Shown one piece after another: positions 37,640 through 46,066 of a stretch of DNA of 64,000 nucleotides. This DNA comes from Bradyrhizobium genomosp. I (2014) (lineage in GTDB: Bacteria; Pseudomonadota; Alphaproteobacteria; Rhizobiales; Xanthobacteraceae). Under the pieces are notes generated by a model, which worked only from the letters and a program-made list of their open reading frames with translations, did not search any database and was not told the DNA's origin. The stretch lies in assembly GCF_000261685.1 (NCBI RefSeq), contig NZ_AJQE01000126.1, forward strand, positions 1 to 64,000, in the 5' to 3' direction. Made by a program: the position numbers and the translations under genes. Each line of letters starts with the position of its first letter. Within the stretch, counting starts at the first letter, position 1.

Positions 37640-39049
37640 TTATTCCTGAAGCTGGCGCTTCAGCGACTCCACTTCCTCCGACAGCGCGGTGTCCTTGGAG
37701 ACCAGCGCCTCGATCTTGCGCACCGCGTGCAGCACGGTGGTGTGGTCGCGTCCGCCGAAGCGGCGGCCGATCTCGGGCAGCGAGCGCAGGGTCAGCGTCT
37801 TGGCGAGATACATCGCGACCTGGCGCGGGCGGACCACATTGGCGGTGCGGCGCGAGGAGAGCAGGTCGGAGCGGCTGACATTGTACTGCCGCGCCACCAC
37901 GCGCTGGATGTCCTCGATCTTGATCCGCTTGGGCTCCTGCGGCCGGACCAGGTCGCGCACCTCGTGCTCAGCCATCTCCAGCGTCACCGGCCGGTTGTTG
38001 AGCTTGGAATGCGCGAGCAGACGGTTGATCGCGCCTTCGAGGTCGCGGCCGTTATGGGTGATGGTGCGCGCCAGATAGTGCAGCACATCCTCAGGCACCT
38101 CGAATGTCGCATGGTGGGCGCGGGCAGCCGCGACGCGCGACTTGAGGATGCCGTGGCGCAGCTCCTCGCCGAGCGAACCCATCTCGACCACGAGCCCGCC
38201 CGCGAGCCGCGAGCGCACGCGGTCATCGAGGCTTTCGAGATCGGACGGCGGGCGGTCGGCAGCGATCACGACCTGGCGGCCGGCGTCGATCAGCGCGTTC
38301 AGCGTGTGGCAGAACTCGGCCTGCGTCGACTTGCCCTGCAGGAACTGCAGATCGTCGATGACGAGCACGTCGATGCCGCGCAGCGCTTCCTTGAAGGCCA
38401 GCGCCGTCTGCGTCTTCAGCGCGGCGACGAAGCCGTACATGAATTTCTCGGCGGTGAGATAAAGCACCTTGCGCTCGTTTCCGGAATTGCCGGCCCAGGT
38501 CACCGCCTGAAGCAGATGCGTCTTGCCGAGGCCGACGCCGGCATGGATGTAGAGCGGATTGAACATCACGGGATCGCCGCGCCGTCCTTCGGCGACCTGG
38601 CGTGCGGCCGCATGGGCCAGCGTGTTGGAGCGGCCGACGACGAAGCTCGCGAAGGTCAGGCGCGGATCGAGCGGCGAGCCGCCGAGCGCGTCGTGATTGG
38701 CCGAGACCGGCGCGGTCGCGGTCGAGCGCAGCTCCAGCGCGGGCGGGCGGCGAGCCTCGACCGGCGCGGGTGCTTCCTTCGGCTGCACCACGGGGCGCAC
38801 AGCGGACCGGACCGTGAGATCGATGCGATGCACTTCCGGCATCTCGGCCTGCCAGCACGACAGCACGCGCTCGGCATAGTGGGCCTGGATCCAGCTCTTC
38901 AGGAAGCGCGTCGGGACCGAAAGCCGCACGCTCTCATCCTGCACGCCTTCCAGATCCATGCGTGCAAACCAGCTCGTGTAGACGTCCTCGCCAACGCTCG
39001 AGCGCAGCCGCCCTTTCACGCGTGACCAGCGATCCTGTTCCATTGTCAT
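37640..39049 (-). CDS. dnaA: Chromosomal replication initiator protein DnaA
   Basis: AAA+ initiator of 469 residues. Domain I is at 1-85 ([21 protein letters not shown]), with a Pro/Ala-rich linker at 90-125. The ATPase domain has Walker [11 protein letters not shown] near 171-180, Walker [11 protein letters not shown], and AADRPPSDL sensor region. The DNA-binding domain IV carries the DnaA signature [19 protein letters not shown] 39049 is chosen (MTMEQDRW); an ATG two codons later is equally plausible. It is the first gene of the dnaA-dnaN-recF-gyrB order. Confidence 0.97.
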   Translation of the reverse strand: MTMEQDRWSRVKGRLRSSVGEDVYTSWFARMDLEGVQDESVRLSVPTRFLKSWIQAHYAERVLSCWQAEMPEVHRIDLTVRSAVRPVVQPKEAPAPVEARRPPALELRSTATAPVSANHDALGGSPLDPRLTFASFVVGRSNTLAHAAARQVAEGRRGDPVMFNPLYIHAGVGLGKTHLLQAVTWAGNSGNERKVLYLTAEKFMYGFVAALKTQTALAFKEALRGIDVLVIDDLQFLQGKSTQAEFCHTLNALIDAGRQVVIAADRPPSDLESLDDRVRSRLAGGLVVEMGSLGEELRHGILKSRVAAARAHHATFEVPEDVLHYLARTITHNGRDLEGAINRLLAHSKLNNRPVTLEMAEHEVRDLVRPQEPKRIKIEDIQRVVARQYNVSRSDLLSSRRTANVVRPRQVAMYLAKTLTLRSLPEIGRRFGGRDHTTVLHAVRKIEALVSKDTALSEEVESLKRQLQE

Positions 39050-40214
39050 CGTCAGAAAACTTCTCTTGAGAGATATAGTTGCGTTGCGAGCGCCATGCAG
39101 GGTTTCTGCCACGGTCCCTGAAGTGGCGCGACCTCGAGCGAGTCCATCGTCAGACATGGCTCGACCGTTCGACGCGAACGCCGCAGGTCAGATCAGCGAT
39201 GTCCAGGGATGGAGGGGTCGCGAGGTCAGCGCGTACTCGGCGCTCCGTCACACGCGGGAGGCTGGAGATCCGACGGAGCTGGAACGGCATCGTTGGAATA
39301 GGAAACGTGCTTCAATACCGCGTTGAGTCCGTAAGACATGATACCTCCCCGTCCTGCCGTGATCTCTCACGGCAAGGTCCTGCGTGTCCTGAAGACAACC
39401 GCGCCGTACTCCTGTCGCGGATGCCTGCCCAATGTACTGGTCGTCCGCTCGACTTCGCCACCTTGCGGCGCCGGGGTAGCGTTGCGATGTCTCTCCTGTG
39501 CGCCTGGCGCGAGCGGGAAGATCCCGCTTGGAGACATTCAGACAAAGAGCTACCATTCCCATATTGCTATGGGTTTTGAACCGACATCGCTTGTTGGAGC
39601 GTCGCCTACGTGCTCACCGCCGCCGGTTTGCACGTTCGCCCCGTTTCCTAAACCGCGCTGGTCTGAAGATCGTGGGCGCCGCCGACGACTTAAGGAATAC
39701 ACTAAGCGGAAAGACTCGCAACGAAATTGATTCACACTTGAGGCACCAAAAAACTTGACCTCGGTTAACGCCGCGCGCGAGTTGTTCACAGGCTCCGAAG
39801 CAAGTTTTTGAATCCGTGCACAGAATCCAGAATGTCGCGCATCATGTGACAATTCTCGGCTACCGCCAAAATTTTTTTACAAATTCGTCACGCGCCCGAC
39901 GTGCCGGCGAATTTTCCAAATGCTTGTCGCTGCTATGTCGATAAGTGATTATCGGGTCATCGCTTTTCGAGACTGGTTTTGCAGGGTAACTCCACCGTGA
40001 CGCGCATTTCGGTGAATCTGCGGTATGCAGAATTCTCGTTGGCGCCGATTCAATTCGAGCCCGCAGCACAGGGGTTTTTGCAACGCAGTGAAGTTTCCGC
40101 TGTTGCAGAAAATCCGCCGGTAGAACTACGGAGCGAAGAATAGCGCAGACGATGCAAATCGTCCGAGCGAAGATCGAATCTCGCGCGACCGCTTGCGTGA
40201 ATATGGCAGGCAAC
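39050..40214. other. rpsT-dnaA intergenic region, candidate replication origin / dnaA regulatory region
   Basis: About 1.2 kb without a supportable gene. DnaA-box-like sites are TGATTCACA (39728-39736), TTGTTCACA (39782-39790) and a weak CCGTGCACA (39814-39822), each one or more bases from consensus. The sequence turns AT-rich around 39860-39890 (CAAAATTTTTTTACAAATTC). A palindrome CGATAAGTGATTATCG is at 39939-39954. Near dnaA a TATATC on the minus strand may be a -10. In several alphaproteobacteria the origin is near hemE and not dnaA, so this may be only the dnaA control region. Confidence 0.4.
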
Positions 40215-40239
40215 AAAAAAGCCCGGCGCGATGCCGGGC
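40215..40239 (-). terminator. Rho-independent terminator of rpsT
   Basis: On the minus strand the stem GCCCGGC / GCCGGGC (40221-40227 with 40233-40239) closes a short loop and is followed by six T residues (40220-40215). It lies 47 bases after the rpsT stop and in the right orientation. Confidence 0.92.
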
Positions 40240-40285
40240 TGTTTGACGCGCTGACCGGATCGACCGATCAGAAGATGCCGGAAGA

Positions 40286-40552
40286 TTACTTCGCGAGCTT
40301 GGCGATCTGCGCGGTGAGGCGCGAGACTTTGCGGCTGGCGTTGTTCTTGTGAATGATGTTGCGCTGGGCGGCGCGCATCAGAGCGGGCTCGGCAGTCGCG
40401 AGGGCCTTCACGGCAGCGGCGCGATCGCCGGTCTTGATGGCTTCCTCGACGGTGCGCACGGCGCCGCGCATCTGGGTGCGGCGCGACTTGTTGACGGCGG
40501 TGCGGCGGGCGATCTTGCGCGTCGCTTTCTTGGCGGAAGTGGTGTTGGCCAT
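40286..40552 (-). CDS. rpsT: 30S ribosomal protein S20
   Basis: An 88-residue basic, helical ribosomal protein: [20 protein letters not shown] at the start and an Ala/Lys-rich body ending [12 protein letters not shown]20 binds the 5' domain of 16S rRNA. ATG 40552 has AAAGGA upstream. It is monocistronic, with its own terminator at 40215-40239 and a strong promoter about 230 bases upstream, which gives an unusually long leader. Confidence 0.97.
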   Translation of the reverse strand: MANTTSAKKATRKIARRTAVNKSRRTQMRGAVRTVEEAIKTGDRAAAVKALATAEPALMRAAQRNIIHKNNASRKVSRLTAQIAKLAK

Positions 40553-40777
40553 GGTCTCAATGTCCTTTGCGGGTACCGGTCGCGTCTTGGTCGGGTAGCG
40601 CCGGCTTGCTTGACCGCGTAATCGACGCTCGGATTTAGGGTGTTCGGTTGCTGGGCCGTTCCCGGAGCATGAGCGACAGCCTTGCGGCTGTCTCTGAGGC
40701 TCCCAAGCGTCTTCGAGCTCAAGGTGCCTGCAACTGCTCAAAGAACAGCGGCGGCAGGATTGCGCCCACCGCCAGTT
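40553..40777 (-). promoter_or_regulatory. Long structured 5' leader of rpsT
   Basis: From the predicted start of transcription to the rpsT ATG there are about 225 bases. In the RNA a hairpin GACAGCC-GCAA-GGCTGTC (40692-40675) has a seven-pair stem and a GNRA tetraloop. It is enclosed by GGAGC / GCTCC with a six-by-six internal loop. A short reading frame of 11 codons (40670-40635) lies just after it. S20 is known to regulate its own translation in E. coli; a role here is inference. Confidence 0.45.
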
Positions 40778-40783
40778 GGCGCC

Positions 40784-40812
40784 CTTATAGAGAGGGTCTT
40801 TCGCACCGTCAA
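40784..40812 (-). promoter_or_regulatory. Sigma-70-type promoter of rpsT
   Basis: On the minus strand, -35 TTGACG (40812-40807), a 17-base spacer, and -10 TATAAG (40789-40784). Both hexamers differ little from consensus and spacing is ideal. Transcription should start near 40777. Confidence 0.7.
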
Positions 40813-40956
40813 CGCTTTCGGGAGCTCGAAATCCGGCCTTTGCGGCCCGGATGGGCGCCGTAACGCCCTGAAGAGGTTGAATTTCTGCCGTCACCCGGCT
40901 ATTGGCTGGCAACGTTCCGCAAGGTCGTCCGATCGCACGACCATCGTAGGTGAGGC

Positions 40957-41274
40957 ATGATCCGCGGCTTTTTCCGATTGATTGGGCTGTTGCTGCTCGC
41001 CGGCGGGTTCATCTTCATGGTCTATGACGGCGCCCGCTGGGTGGCCGACCAGAGCCTCAGGTTCACCCGGTTCGGCCAGTTCTGGAACGACGTCAATCAG
41101 GCCAGCCAGTCGGCATTCCGCACCTGGGTCGAGGCCAAGGCGCCCTGGCTCTGGACCTCGGTGATCCGCCTGGTGCTGGATCAGCCGGTCTTCGCCGTCC
41201 TCGGCATTCTGGGCATCCTCCTGATGATCCTGTTCCGCCCGCGCAAGCCGTTGATCGGCTATTCCCGGGATTGA
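40957..41274 (+). CDS. Small conserved membrane protein of unknown function
   Basis: A 105-residue protein with two predicted membrane segments: [19 protein letters not shown] (residues 5-23) and [15 protein letters not shown] near 79-93. A soluble amphipathic middle part ([18 protein letters not shown]) lies between them. Similar genes occur near rpsT/dnaA in Bradyrhizobium-like genomes, but I know of no function. It ends [13 protein letters not shown], a basic cytosolic tail. Its stop codon lies inside the first unit of a 22-base tandem repeat. Confidence 0.75.
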   Translation: MIRGFFRLIGLLLLAGGFIFMVYDGARWVADQSLRFTRFGQFWNDVNQASQSAFRTWVEAKAPWLWTSVIRLVLDQPVFAVLGILGILLMILFRPRKPLIGYSRD

Positions 41275-41310
41275 TCTTCAATTCCCGCGGGATTGATCTT
41301 CAATTCCCGC
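41267..41310. repeat. Tandem duplication of a 22-base unit
   Basis: Two perfect consecutive copies of a 22-base unit (41267-41288 and 41289-41310) that begins GGGATTGATCTTCAATTCCC. Each unit is itself an imperfect inverted repeat (GGGA-TTGA with TCAATTCCC). The first unit contains the stop codon of the upstream membrane protein. Confidence 0.95.
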
Positions 41311-41466
41311 CGGGACGGAGCCTGAAGCTGGCAGCGGCGTAACAAGGCTGCCCCTTGCCGCGTAGATGCCTGTATCCCCACCACGTGATCGCGAGCACGT
41401 CGCCTGAGCGCCTGGTTTGCCAGCTGGCTCGGGTGACGGACGGCTCGTCTCGGAGGTTCAATCATC

Positions 41467-42123
41467 ATGCTGTTCATGCGCAAGACCATCGCATTGCCGA
41501 GCGCAACCGAAGCGCTTCCGGGCCGTGCGCAGGCCATACCGACCGCGACCACCCATTTCGTCAACGGCGCCAAGCTGCAGCCGCCTTATCCGGCCGGCCT
41601 CGAGCGGGCTGTGTTCGGCCTCGGCTGCTTCTGGGGCGCCGAGCGCAAGTTCTGGGAGCTCGGTGACGGCGTCCACGTGACGGCCGTCGGCTACGCCGGC
41701 GGTCACACGCCGAATCCGAGCTATGAGGAAGTCTGCTCGGGCCGCACCGCCCACACCGAAGTTGTGCTGGTCGTGTTCGATCCGAAGAAGATGTCCTACG
41801 ACAAGCTCTTGAAGACCTTCTGGGAGAGCCACAACCCGACGCAGGGCATGCGCCAGGGCAACGATGTCGGCACGCAATATCGAAGCGCGATCTACACCTG
41901 TTCCGATGCGCAGAAGAAGGCGGCCGAGCAGTCGAAGGCGCTCTACCAGAAGGCACTTGCGGCCAGGGGCCTCGGCGCCATCACCACCGAGATCGCGCCT
42001 GTCGGCGAATTCTATTTCGCCGAGGACTATCATCAGCAATATCTGGCGAAGAATCCCGCCGGCTATTGTGGCCTGGGCGGCACTGGCGTGTCCTGCCCGA
42101 TCGGCGTCGGCGTCAGCGCTTAG
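41467..42123 (+). CDS. msrA: Peptide-methionine (S)-S-oxide reductase
   Basis: A 218-residue MsrA that reduces methionine-S-sulfoxide in proteins. The catalytic motif is GCFWGAE with the nucleophilic Cys54. [23 protein letters not shown] and [13 protein letters not shown] follow, as in the family. The C-terminal [15 protein letters not shown] supplies the recycling cysteines. The ~45-residue N-terminal extension is usual for this long-form MsrA. No msrB lies beside it. Confidence 0.96.
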   Translation: MLFMRKTIALPSATEALPGRAQAIPTATTHFVNGAKLQPPYPAGLERAVFGLGCFWGAERKFWELGDGVHVTAVGYAGGHTPNPSYEEVCSGRTAHTEVVLVVFDPKKMSYDKLLKTFWESHNPTQGMRQGNDVGTQYRSAIYTCSDAQKKAAEQSKALYQKALAARGLGAITTEIAPVGEFYFAEDYHQQYLAKNPAGYCGLGGTGVSCPIGVGVSA

Positions 42124-42147
42124 ACGGAAGTCGCCGAAGTGTGAGAG

Positions 42148-42312
42148 CTTACCCTCCCCTGGAGGGGGAGGGTCGCTACGCATGCAGCGAAGCGTAATGC
42201 GTAGCGGGGTGGGGTGACGGTCCCTCCACATCCAACAGTGCCCGGGTGGAGAGATCACCCCACCCCGCTCGCGCTGCGCGCGATCGACCCTCCCCCTCCA
42301 GGGGTGGGTGAG
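42148..42312. repeat. Intergenic palindromic repeat, class B
   Basis: Second copy of the class at 7749-7924. Arms CTTACCCTCCCCTGGAGGGG and the returning CCCCTCCAGGGGTGGG enclose GGGGTGGGGTGA / TCACCCCACCCC. The middle differs (CTACGCATGCAGCGAAGCG here), so only the outer stems are conserved. Confidence 0.85.
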
Positions 42313-42395
42313 ACCGTTCGCCCCCTCCCACTCAACGCTTTATTAACCATAACCGGTGCATCACTGGGGCCGTCTCGTTTCGAGGGATTGTTCCG

Positions 42396-43139
42396 GTGCC
42401 GGTTGCACGCGCGTTTCGATGGTCGATCTTGGCGGCGTCCCTGGCAGCGTCCGCTGCGCTTGCCCTTGGCGGCTGCATGCAGACCGCCGGTCCCGTCGCG
42501 GTGATGCAGCCGCGCGCCGATCTCGACTCCATGGCCTATGGCCAGCCCTACAGCGCGCCGCAGCCGGTCGTCGCCGACGGCGGCGGCGCCATCGGCGCGC
42601 TGCGCAACTCCTTTGCCTCGGCGCCCGCACCCATGCCGGTCGGCTACGCCGCGCCGATGGCGGTGCCCGTGCGCAATGGCGCCTCCTATCATCTCGACGC
42701 CGGCGACAAGCTTCGCGTGGTCGTCTACGGCCAGGAAGGTCTCACCAACAGCTATTCGATCGATGCCGGCGGCTCCATCACCATGCCGCTGATCGGCGCC
42801 GTGCCGGCGCGCGGCCGCACCACCGCGGGTCTTGCCGGCGAGATCGCTGCGCGCCTGCGCAACGGCTACATCCGCGAGCCGTCGGTGGCGGTGGAGATCG
42901 AGGCCTATCGTCCGTTCTTCATTCTCGGCGAAGTCACGGCGCCCGGCCAGTATCCTTACGTGCCGAACATGACCGTCGAGAGCGCCGTCGCCATCGCCGG
43001 CGGTTTCTCGCCGCGCGCCAAGCGCGACATGGTCACCATCACGCACACCGAGAACGGCGGCTCCATGCGCGCCGTGGTGCCGCTCGGCACGCCCTTGAAT
43101 CCCGGCGACACCGTGTTCGTCGGCGAGCGCTGGTTCTGA
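42396..43139 (+). CDS. Polysaccharide export lipoprotein (Wza/ExoF-like)
   Basis: A 247-residue lipoprotein. The signal peptide ends in the lipobox LGGC (Cys27). A Poly_export domain starts near 90 (YHLDAGDKLRVVVYGQEGLTNSYSI-like; here AGDKLRVVVYGQEGL), and a SLBB domain follows (FFILGEVTAPGQYPY). It would form the outer-membrane or periplasmic part of an exopolysaccharide export channel. GTG 42396 is the start. A TTAACCAT site (42343-42350) upstream resembles a CtrA half-site. No glycosyltransferase or Wzc gene is near. Confidence 0.88.
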   Translation: MPVARAFRWSILAASLAASAALALGGCMQTAGPVAVMQPRADLDSMAYGQPYSAPQPVVADGGGAIGALRNSFASAPAPMPVGYAAPMAVPVRNGASYHLDAGDKLRVVVYGQEGLTNSYSIDAGGSITMPLIGAVPARGRTTAGLAGEIAARLRNGYIREPSVAVEIEAYRPFFILGEVTAPGQYPYVPNMTVESAVAIAGGFSPRAKRDMVTITHTENGGSMRAVVPLGTPLNPGDTVFVGERWF

Positions 43140-43156
43140 CGAAGCACGACGTACTT

Positions 43157-43246
43157 CGTCATTCCGGGATGGTGCGCTAGCACCAGACCTCAGGTGCGCA
43201 CTTTGCGCACCGGAGTTCGACGCTGACGCGCCGCCCCGGAATGACG
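43157..43246. repeat. Intergenic palindromic repeat, class A
   Basis: Arms GTCATTCCGGGATGGTGCGC and CGCCGCCCCGGAATGACG lie between two convergent genes. A second internal hairpin is GGTGCGCACTTTGCGCACC. It is related to 4399-4493 and 6962-7043. Confidence 0.85.
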
Positions 43247-43255
43247 CTTATGGCG

Positions 43256-43927
43256 TCATTTCAGATGCTTCGCGAAAAATGCCATGCTGCGCGGCCAGGC
43301 GATGTCGGCGCTGGCCTTGTCGTAGCTCGCGCGCTCGTCGCAATGGAAGCCGTGCTGGGCGCCCGGATAGATGAAGACCTCGACGTCGGGCCGCTTCGAC
43401 TTGATGGTCTCGACGTCGGTCAGCGGGATGCCGGCATCCTTCTCGCCAAAATGCAGCTGCGTCGGCACCTTCGGTGTCTCGTCTGCAAAGCGCACGACCG
43501 CGCCGCCATAATAGCCGACCGCGGCCGTCAGCCCCGACAGCCGCGTCGCCGCGACAAAGGCGATGCTGCCGCCGAGACAGAAGCCGATGATGCCGACGGG
43601 CCCGACGCTCTTCACGGCATCGATCGCCGCCTGGGTGTCGCGCAGCATCGCGGCCCAATCCGGATTGGCGACGAACTTGCGCGCCTCCGCAATCTCGTCG
43701 GGCGAATAGCCCGACTGGAAATTCGGTGACGTCCGGTCGAAGATCGACGGCGCGACCGCGACATAGCCTTCCGCCGCGAGGCGGTCGCAGACCGAGCGGA
43801 TGTGATGATTGACCCCGAAGATCTCCTGGATCACCACCACCGCGCCCTTCGGCGCGCCACCGGGATCGGCGCGATAGGCGCCGAACTGGAAATTGTCGGA
43901 AGCGGTCAGCTTGATGTCCTGTCCCAC
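43256..43927 (-). CDS. Dienelactone hydrolase family protein
   Basis: Alpha/beta hydrolase of 223 residues. The triad is Cys117 (GFCLGG), Asp in FGEKDAGIP and His in GAQHGFH, with Glu35 in QEIFGVN as in dienelactone hydrolase. Such enzymes open the lactone ring in chlorocatechol breakdown; related ones hydrolyse other esters. GTG 43927 is the start, with AGGAC eight bases upstream. No catechol pathway genes are nearby. Confidence 0.9.
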   Translation of the reverse strand: MGQDIKLTASDNFQFGAYRADPGGAPKGAVVVIQEIFGVNHHIRSVCDRLAAEGYVAVAPSIFDRTSPNFQSGYSPDEIAEARKFVANPDWAAMLRDTQAAIDAVKSVGPVGIIGFCLGGSIAFVAATRLSGLTAAVGYYGGAVVRFADETPKVPTQLHFGEKDAGIPLTDVETIKSKRPDVEVFIYPGAQHGFHCDERASYDKASADIAWPRSMAFFAKHLK

Positions 43928-43966
43928 GCGGGTTGTCCTTCTTGGTTGTTCCGAAATCCACTCTTT

Positions 43967-44078
43967 CCCCTCATCCTGAGGAGCGCGTCAGTGCGTCTCG
44001 AAGGATGCAAGGCCGAGACGCGAGAGCCGGGCCATTCATCCTTCGAGACGCTTGCTGCAAGCTCCTCAGGATGAGGGG
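43967..44078. repeat. Intergenic palindromic repeat, class F (CCTCATCCTGAGGAG type)
   Basis: Outer arms CCCCTCATCCTGAGGAGC and GCTCCTCAGGATGAGGGG are an 18-base inverted match; inner arms GCGTCTCGAAGGATG and CATCCTTCGAGACGC add 15 pairs. This element is common between genes in Bradyrhizobium. It is intact and flanks the end of the small exported protein gene. Confidence 0.9.
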
Positions 44079-44085
44079 AGACACC

Positions 44086-44427
44086 TCACTCCCACATCCA
44101 GTTCTCGCCGTAGTCCTCCTTCCATCCTGCCAGCCGTCCGTGGCGGAATTGCAGGAACAGGCGGTGGCGGTAGGGGATCAGCCCGCTGCCGCCGATGTTG
44201 CGCAACGCGAGATAGATCTCGTTGCCGGGACGTCCGCGGACATATTGCAGCGGCTGGCCCAGGGCGCGCGCGGTCTGCTCGGCATCCATGCCGAAGGCGA
44301 GCGGCGTGTTGTTGGACAAGGTCGCGACGAAGGGCTGGCGCGGTGGCATGGCGCCGAACGGCTCGGCCTGCGTGGACGCCGAGAAAACCATCGCTACGAT
44401 GCCCGCAGCCAACGTCGCTCGCTTCAT
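44086..44427 (-). CDS. Small exported protein of unknown function
   Basis: A 113-residue protein with a clear signal peptide (KRATLAAGIVAMVFSASTQA, cleavage after QA). The mature part has ALGQPLQYVRGRPGNEIYLAL and YRHRLFLQFRHGRLAGWKED, which recall small outer-membrane-assembly (BamE/SmpA-like) lipoprotein folds, but there is no lipobox cysteine. I do not assign a function. It lies 25 bases downstream of the alpha/beta hydrolase gene and may be co-transcribed. Confidence 0.72.
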   Translation of the reverse strand: MKRATLAAGIVAMVFSASTQAEPFGAMPPRQPFVATLSNNTPLAFGMDAEQTARALGQPLQYVRGRPGNEIYLALRNIGGSGLIPYRHRLFLQFRHGRLAGWKEDYGENWMWE

Positions 44428-44452
44428 CGCTTCAAGTCCTCGTCTGACCGGC

Positions 44453-45217
44453 CTATGCCGGCAAGTTCTTCAGGAAAGGCGCGACCGCGTCAACAAAAGC
44501 CTGGGGCTGATCGATGTTGACGGCGTGTCCGGCGGCGGGAATCACGACCTTTTGTGCGCCGGGGATCTTCGCCGCCATGTAGTCGGACGCGGCGAGGAAC
44601 GGGGTGTCGTCGGCGCCGACCACGATCAGGCTGGGCACCTTGATCTCGGGCAGCAACTCGATCACGCGCGCATCGCGCTGGGTCAGCATGCCGCGCGCGG
44701 CAAGCGCCAGCCCCCTGGCGTTGCGATGGCTGGCGGTGGCGCGCTCGCGCGTCGCCGATTTCAGGACATCGAGTCCTTCGCGGTCGAGCCCGTCGGCAGT
44801 CGCAAGCGCCCGCGCGTTCCACGCCTGCCGCGCATCGTCCTTCTTGAAGCCCGGTCCGGTATCGATGATCAACAGCGCGCGGGCACGCTCCGGATGAACG
44901 CGATAGAACGCGAGCGACATGTAGCCGCCGAGCGAGAGGCCGCCGATGACGGCGCGCTCGGCACCGACCGCGTCGAGGATCGCCGCCATGTCGCCGACGG
45001 TCAGAGCTTCGCTGTACGCGTTCGGATCATCGGGATAATCGGACCGGCCGTGGCCGCGCATGTCCCACAAGATCAGCTTGTGATCCTTCGCGAGCGCATC
45101 GACCTGCCCGTGCCACATCGCCGAGGTCGAGGAATAGCCGTGGGTGAGCAGCAACGGCGGACCCTCGCCATGAACTTCGTAGTAAATCCCGACGCCGTCC
45201 CGATCGATCCTTGGCAT
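44453..45217 (-). CDS. Alpha/beta-fold hydrolase
   Basis: A 254-residue hydrolase. The nucleophile elbow is GLSLGG with Ser95, the acid is in VVGADDTPF, and the histidine is in PAAGHAVNIDQP. LTHGYSSTSAMW supplies the oxyanion region. The core recalls 3-oxoadipate enol-lactonase and haloperoxidase-like esterases (WDMRGHGRSDYP). No signal peptide is present and the substrate is unknown. Confidence 0.87.
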   Translation of the reverse strand: MPRIDRDGVGIYYEVHGEGPPLLLTHGYSSTSAMWHGQVDALAKDHKLILWDMRGHGRSDYPDDPNAYSEALTVGDMAAILDAVGAERAVIGGLSLGGYMSLAFYRVHPERARALLIIDTGPGFKKDDARQAWNARALATADGLDREGLDVLKSATRERATASHRNARGLALAARGMLTQRDARVIELLPEIKVPSLIVVGADDTPFLAASDYMAAKIPGAQKVVIPAAGHAVNIDQPQAFVDAVAPFLKNLPA

Positions 45218-45574
45218 TGCTTCCGCCCTTTCGTTTTATTCCAGCCGCGACTTCGGTGCTTCACCCTCCAGGGGAGGGCAAGGGTCGCGGTCGGCTCCAT
45301 TCTACTTTGCGAAGTTACCTCGAAGAAACCGCCTGAATGCGATGGCACGCATGCCAGGCACACTCGCTGTTGTGTCCAGTAGCTGCGCCGGCGCCGTTGG
45401 CGCGCCGCACAACGAGCAGATGCGGACGTGGTTTTTCGACTGCTTCCAGATTGCATTTGCCTCCGCGCGTGAACACGATCATGCTCGCGGCCAAGGCTGA
45501 CGCCAGCCCGGTGGGCGTCTGCCGCACAAGTTGCCGCCGTAAGCGGCTTCATGCACCGGCAGGGGAAGACGCCT
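45218..45574. other. Intergenic region between divergent hydrolase and hydroxylase genes
   Basis: About 355 bases. A short class B fragment (CACCCTCCAGGGGAGGG) is near 45263-45279. Otherwise I see no gene or clear operator; the promoters of both flanking genes must lie here. A GGGGAAG ribosome-binding site precedes 45575. Confidence 0.5.
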
Positions 45575-46066
45575 ATGCCAACACTCACCATCAATGGGCG
45601 GAGTCTGTCCGTGGATGCGGCGAACGACACGCCGCTCCTCTGGGCGATCCGCGAGCAATTGCAGATGACCGGCACCAAGTTCGGCTGCGGTGCCGGGCTG
45701 TGCGGGGCCTGCACCGTGCACGTCAACGGCGAAGCCGTGCGCTCGTGCCAGACCATGGTCGGCGACGTCGCCGGCAAGAAGATCACCACCATCGAAGGCC
45801 TCTCCGCCAAGGGCGATCATCCCTTGCAGAAGGCGTGGATCGCCGAGCAGGTGCCGCAATGCGGCTACTGCCAGTCCGGGCAGATCATGCAGGCGGCCTC
45901 GCTGCTCGCGAAGAATCCCAATCCGACCAGGGAAGAAGTGGTCGCGCATATGGACGGCAATCTCTGCCGCTGCATGACCTATTCGCGGATCCAGAAGGCG
46001 ATCATGCGCGCCGCGTCCGAGATGCGCACCGCGTCCACCGCCTCCAGCGAGCGGAGGCCCACATGA
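45575..46066 (+). CDS. [2Fe-2S] subunit of a molybdenum hydroxylase (IorA-like)
   Basis: A 163-residue small subunit of a xanthine-oxidase-family enzyme. The plant-type ferredoxin cluster uses Cys38, 43, 46 and 58 ([14 protein letters not shown]), and the second cluster uses Cys96, 99, 131 and 133 ([17 protein letters not shown]). It passes electrons from the Mo centre. ATG 45575 follows GGGGAAG. It has no signal of its own and would be carried out with the Tat-bearing large subunit. The stop overlaps the next start as ATGA. Confidence 0.93.
   Translation: MPTLTINGRSLSVDAANDTPLLWAIREQLQMTGTKFGCGAGLCGACTVHVNGEAVRSCQTMVGDVAGKKITTIEGLSAKGDHPLQKAWIAEQVPQCGYCQSGQIMQAASLLAKNPNPTREEVVAHMDGNLCRCMTYSRIQKAIMRAASEMRTASTASSERRPT

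Noticed and set aside
39050-39860. Several short open frames in the dnaA-rpsT gap (for example 39338-39730)
   Set aside because: They have no ribosome-binding site, no recognisable motif and overlap one another in several frames; treated as non-coding.
40635-40780. Possible SAM-I (S-box) riboswitch in the rpsT leader, suggested by GGCCCAGCAACC
   Set aside because: The rest of the S-box consensus (the kink-turn and P1/P2 core) is missing and the gene is ribosomal, so only a generic structured leader is reported.
40553-40912. In-frame upstream extension of rpsT
   Set aside because: S20 starts at MANTTSAKK with AAAGGA upstream; the extension crosses the predicted promoter and has no S20-like sequence.
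45337-46062. N-terminal extension of the Mo-subunit frame upstream of 46063
   Set aside because: It overlaps the whole [2Fe-2S] gene in another frame. The ATG at 46063 with ATGA overlap and the twin-arginine signal mark the true start.
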